A DNA stretch of 64,000 nucleotides from Mesodorylaimus sp. YZB2_4. Lineage: Eukaryota; Nematoda; Enoplea; Dorylaimida; Dorylaimidae. The notes under the pieces are model-generated. The model was not told the DNA's origin. It did not search any database and saw only the letters and a program-made list of their open reading frames with translations. Shown here piece after piece: positions 60,456 to 64,000 of this stretch. The position numbers and the translations under genes are program-made. Position 1 is the stretch's first letter, and every line of letters starts with the position of its first letter. The stretch covers positions 1-64,000 of the forward strand of contig JASANH010001516.1 in the NCBI GenBank assembly GCA_030248295.1, written 5' to 3'.

Positions 60456-63400
60456 CCTGACTCGCGCGCATGCACGAGGTGCGATAGTGCATGAGCATTG
60501 AGCAGGCAGTGGTGCACTGCACGGTGCTTTACAATTCTCTCCTAGTTTACTCACGATCGATATATCCCAATCACGGGAGCGGTGTCTCATGGCCGATAAA
60601 GACGTGGTCACGAGGGTTTATGACCCCATAGCCAGCCTATCGATACCAGAAATCGAGCCACCGAGCAGTGTACGATAATCCACTGATCCAAAACTCAGTT
60701 TTTCAACACAACACAAGCCACTGGTTGCAAAAATATGCACCTAAAATGCTGATTTCGCCCCTCTCTCAAGGCGTACAGATATCCTGCTCGCACAACTGCT
60801 GCTGTAGCCTTGACTTGCAATTAGGCCGAGTTCTATATATAGTCAGGTTTCAAAACCTGCTTGCTTCTAGCAGTGCGAACTCTGCCTCACTGGCGCATAA
60901 AGTCTTTTCAGAAATCAATTGGAATTTTTTGTGGTGTTTGCAATTTTTTAAATTATTGTTGTTTTGTTCGGCTTGCTCGATATGATTTGTCGCATACTTC
61001 TCAGGTTTGGTAATGGGGTAATATATGAACATGCTGTGTCTAAAACCATTCCTCGTTACTTCAATTGTCTGGCTTATTTCAAATCTTGCATTGTTCAATG
61101 ACACCATTTTTTAGGGACCACAGGGGCCTTTTAGGAATTACAGTGTGTTTGCCTTGCTTCAAAAATATGAAACCCGTCTAATGAAGTGCTAATGGGCCTT
61201 TGCTCCGGCGCTCAAGCCTTTTAGAAGAGCGGAGTCCTATTGTTAGTTAGGTAGGGAGTCCTACTTTTGTCTGATCCTGAACATTACGCGCGATGCTGAT
61301 CAGTAATCAGTGGATAGTCAGTATTTGGCCATTGAATATGTGGGGATATTCAGCAGGCGAAACAGAGTGATCTTTGCGTCGCCGATTCATGTTGAACGGT
61401 TCGAAGTAACTCACTTTATCGCGGCCGCATTTGCTCCCTTTTTATGCAAAGAAAAATTTACTCTCGATAGGGGGCCCAACGCAAAAGCAAGAAATAGGCC
61501 AGACCATGTCACTCATGCCTGGTACTATAAACAGACCGTACTTGTGGCGTCGGTTTGATGAAAGGGATTCCCGTGGTAAGCCTGCCCTAGCCTCGAGAAA
61601 TCGCCAAGCAGGCAGCCTTATATGGATTAGACTTTCCAGTGGGCGCTGTTCGCACATGAGTGCTTTCATCATTCATCTTCATCATTTGTTGGGGTATGAC
61701 GGGTGTTTTCATTGCTTTCTCTAGAGCCTTTTCCAGCTGATTGGTTTCAGCCTTTGGTAGTCACCACTCGTCTAATCCATGCAGCTTTTATGCACTCATC
61801 CGTCTAAACCAGATCGATTTCTTTAACGCATTTTCAATCTTGGACGAAGACGTTACGTGATTTGTCGAAAACGAAGAAGACAGGAGGCGTTTTATACGTG
61901 CGTGACATGGACTGGCCTCTCACACAAGCTTCATCAATTCGATGTCCAACCCCGATCGGACAGTTCATCAATAAAGTTCTCATCGTTGAGTGTAAAAATC
62001 GTGAGTGCTGAAAACTAATGAGAAAACGTGAACCAGCTGCTTTTTACTGCCCTAAGCGTTATACGCCCTTACTAACTTTGCCCGCATTTCCGACGCCCCT
62101 GCCGTAGAGGCTTTTAAGACCGAGCCAAGAGACGGAAAGGTATACGAGTACATGGGCGCTTCCTGCGCGTACTTACGTAAGAAACACGTGCTAGGCGAAA
62201 TTTCTCCCAGGATCCTCCACTAATTGGTGACTCGACTTGACTCAAACGCACTTTTCTGATTTCAGCTGACGTCATATGCAAATTTTATAATTCAAATCAT
62301 GGGCCTCAACGCCAAGACCATGTGAGAAAAATGGCTGTTTTTCATTGACGGGAGAGCAGAGCAATTTGACATGCAATGCTCGATAGCGTGAAGTTTGAAG
62401 ATATCGAAACCCGCCCACCATCTTTCTTTGTGTTATTTTCACCAATAATATGTGCGTAAAACAAAACGAGATTACGTCTGGTCATGCAAAGCACGATCAC
62501 GCAGACTCGTGGGTAATCGGGTGTCTCACAAAGATTGATCTAGGGAACCGCGCTGATTATAAACTTCTTATCGAAACAGAAAAGATCGAACTCATTCGTT
62601 TAAAACTACAAGCAATCGGGGAGACTGATGGGTTCTAGTTAATCTACGTATTCAAGCTCGCACTATTCGCCGCATGTTAGTCCTTCAATCGGGTTATGTT
62701 TGGCATTTATAAATTACATTTCTCATGCAAATATTTTCTCATGGCCACATTGCGTGCAATGAATGTATATTCTCATTATTAGATAGACACCCTTTCATCA
62801 CTCGCAAATTCTCCCACACTCCACTTTTCAGCTGACGATTAGCCCATCTTTTTATCAGTAGAAACCTTGAAGCAAGTGCGCTGTGCGAGTGCATAACACA
62901 ATGAGTATCGATTGAGGGGACTGCCCAGCAAAATCTCATCTTTTTTCTTCAATCATATAAAGGCTTAGGCCACGGAAATAAGCAGGCAGCTAACGCGATG
63001 GTTGCCTTGAGACCGAGTTTAGCCTGAAATTTGTCCGAGTGAGATGACAAACTAGCCAACACGCAAATAGGTCATTGTGGCGTGCACTGATGCCTTTTCC
63101 ACATTTCCTTGTTCCGATTCGATCAATCGCTTTCTGTCAACATTCTTCCCCACGACAGTTCGTTAGCCGAGACAGTCTCGGCATAACAGAATGCAGCGGG
63201 ACCATAAAATTGTTAATGAGTTCAACACCGCCCATTCTAATACTAATCTCGAATTGGCGCGACATGCACTTCACCCGTTGAGTGATTGAAATCCAGAACA
63301 GTCCCTCGCCTCGTCAGCCGACGAATAGAACACGAGCAGACGAAACATTCCACGAACACCACTGCTAATTCCACGTTTTCGAAGTAAGCAGCAGAACTAG

Positions 63401-63522
63401 CTAAAACTAGCTTAGCAATGTCCGGGCTGGTTTGGGAATGAAGAACGAAAACCGAGATGAGCAATTGACGTTTTCAGCTTCATGAAGGAATCTAATGTGA
63501 ATTAGCAGCTAGATCTGTCCCC
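60456..63522. other. Unassigned stretch
   Basis: Three kilobases without a supported gene. A 62-codon frame at 62450-62638 (MCVKQNEITSGHAKHDHADS) begins with an ATG but shows no domain, signal or splice partner. Confidence 0.4.
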
Positions 63523-64000
63523 TCAAACTTCGTCATCCACGTTGGAGTGCTTCGATAAGGCTTCGTTATTGGAATAAAGCACTGGAACCATGGCCGTGCT
63601 TTTCATCGGTTGAGGTTTCCTCTTGCCTTCGACAAGAGGGTCTTCAGTTGCACAATAGCAGCAAAGGCAATAGGCAGTTCGAGTGTACTCTTCGCCTTTG
63701 CTACGAACTTGGGTGCACTCTGCGTCACAATGGACTGGCACTCTGACTGGCCTTTTCTGGTTCACGCCTAACCGCAAACGATCCCCTTCTTCAACAGTGG
63801 CCATTTCGTGATGTCGAATCACGCAAGAATCCATGGCACTGCCTTCTTCTGCAAAGTTCAATCGATTACGATCACCCGTGCGAATAAGAGTGTCTCGTGT
63901 TTCAGTGGGAGGCGGAGATCCGAGACGAAAGAATCTCCAACGGCATCCGATGGTCAGGAATCGTCGATATCGTGTACACAGGCGACGCCGATGTGTTTGG
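63523..64000 (-). CDS. Last exon of a gene running off the right edge (partial)
   Basis: The minus-strand frame is open from the window edge to a stop at 63523, about 158 codons. It begins basic (THRRRLCTRYRRFLTIGC), continues through ETRDTLIRTGDRNRL and a Cys/Tyr-rich part (YTRTAYCLCCYCATED) and ends HSNVDDEV. With no helix and many charged residues, it could be a cytoplasmic tail or a soluble C-terminus. Family not recognised. An ATG occurs inside (MDSCVIRHHEM), but the open frame upstream argues for a longer protein. Confidence 0.5.
   Translation of the reverse strand, partial: QTHRRRLCTRYRRFLTIGCRWRFFRLGSPPPTETRDTLIRTGDRNRLNFAEEGSAMDSCVIRHHEMATVEEGDRLRLGVNQKRPVRVPVHCDAECTQVRSKGEEYTRTAYCLCCYCATEDPLVEGKRKPQPMKSTAMVPVLYSNNEALSKHSNVDDEV

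Overview
The window is nuclear DNA of a small-intron invertebrate, most likely an ecdysozoan of nematode type, although a tardigrade cannot be excluded. Genes are split into many short exons by GT-AG introns, mostly 45-75 bp with a pyrimidine-rich TTTNCAG or TTTTAG acceptor. The gene set fits such an animal: a cuticlin-like ZP membrane protein, a DEG/ENaC channel, transmembrane C-type lectins, invertebrate-style seven-helix receptors, a SUN nuclear-envelope protein, a tyrosine kinase, a TBC1D23 homologue and a USP48-like deubiquitinase. I assembled exons by hand from splice signals, codon phase and family knowledge. No transcript evidence was used, so exon ends are predictions.

Layout: 1-496 is the 3' end of a tyrosine-kinase gene (+). 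1830-2611 is a single-pass membrane protein with a charged tail (+). 3821-5719 and 11288-12989 are two paralogous membrane C-type lectins (+), with a complete 13-exon DEG/ENaC channel (6838-9298, -) between them. 14974-17095 is a beta-propeller (Kelch-like) protein with PPGY repeats (-), followed closely by TBC1D23 (17469-20426, -). 20917-24591 is a two-helix PPxY protein (+) whose 2-kb intron is full of repeats. Two smaller two-helix genes lie at 25165-25660 (-) and 35523-36273 (+). Single-exon seven-helix receptors are at 27651-28619 (-) and 38104-39306 (+). The SUN gene is 30530-33002 (+). The ZP gene is 39657 to about 43300 (-). A multi-pass protein lies at 52490-54493 (-) and the USP48-like protease at 58438-60455 (-). 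The last exon of another gene on the minus strand runs off the right edge (63523-64000).

The sparse stretches (roughly 9.3-11.2, 13-15, 22-23.6, 36-37, 43-52 and 53-58 kb) are rich in short non-autonomous repeats. The clearest is a tRNA-headed retroposon with an 18-bp target-site duplication (9858-10384) that carries a nested palindromic element. Others are an inverted-repeat element inside the PPxY gene intron, a repeat pair whose two blocks occur in swapped order (51.8-52.1 and 53.1-53.6 kb), and a near-perfect hairpin at 51146-51209. No rRNA, CRISPR array, convincing tRNA or transposase/reverse-transcriptase gene was seen.

The genes do not form a pathway. Functionally they are cell-surface and membrane proteins (lectins, channel, receptors, ZP, two-helix PPxY proteins), Golgi/endosome tethering (TBC1D23), ubiquitin processing (USP48-like) and the nuclear envelope (SUN). 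The most novel content is the lectin pair with a shared intracellular tail region, the small two-helix membrane family, and a pair of short proteins that both begin with MINWE.
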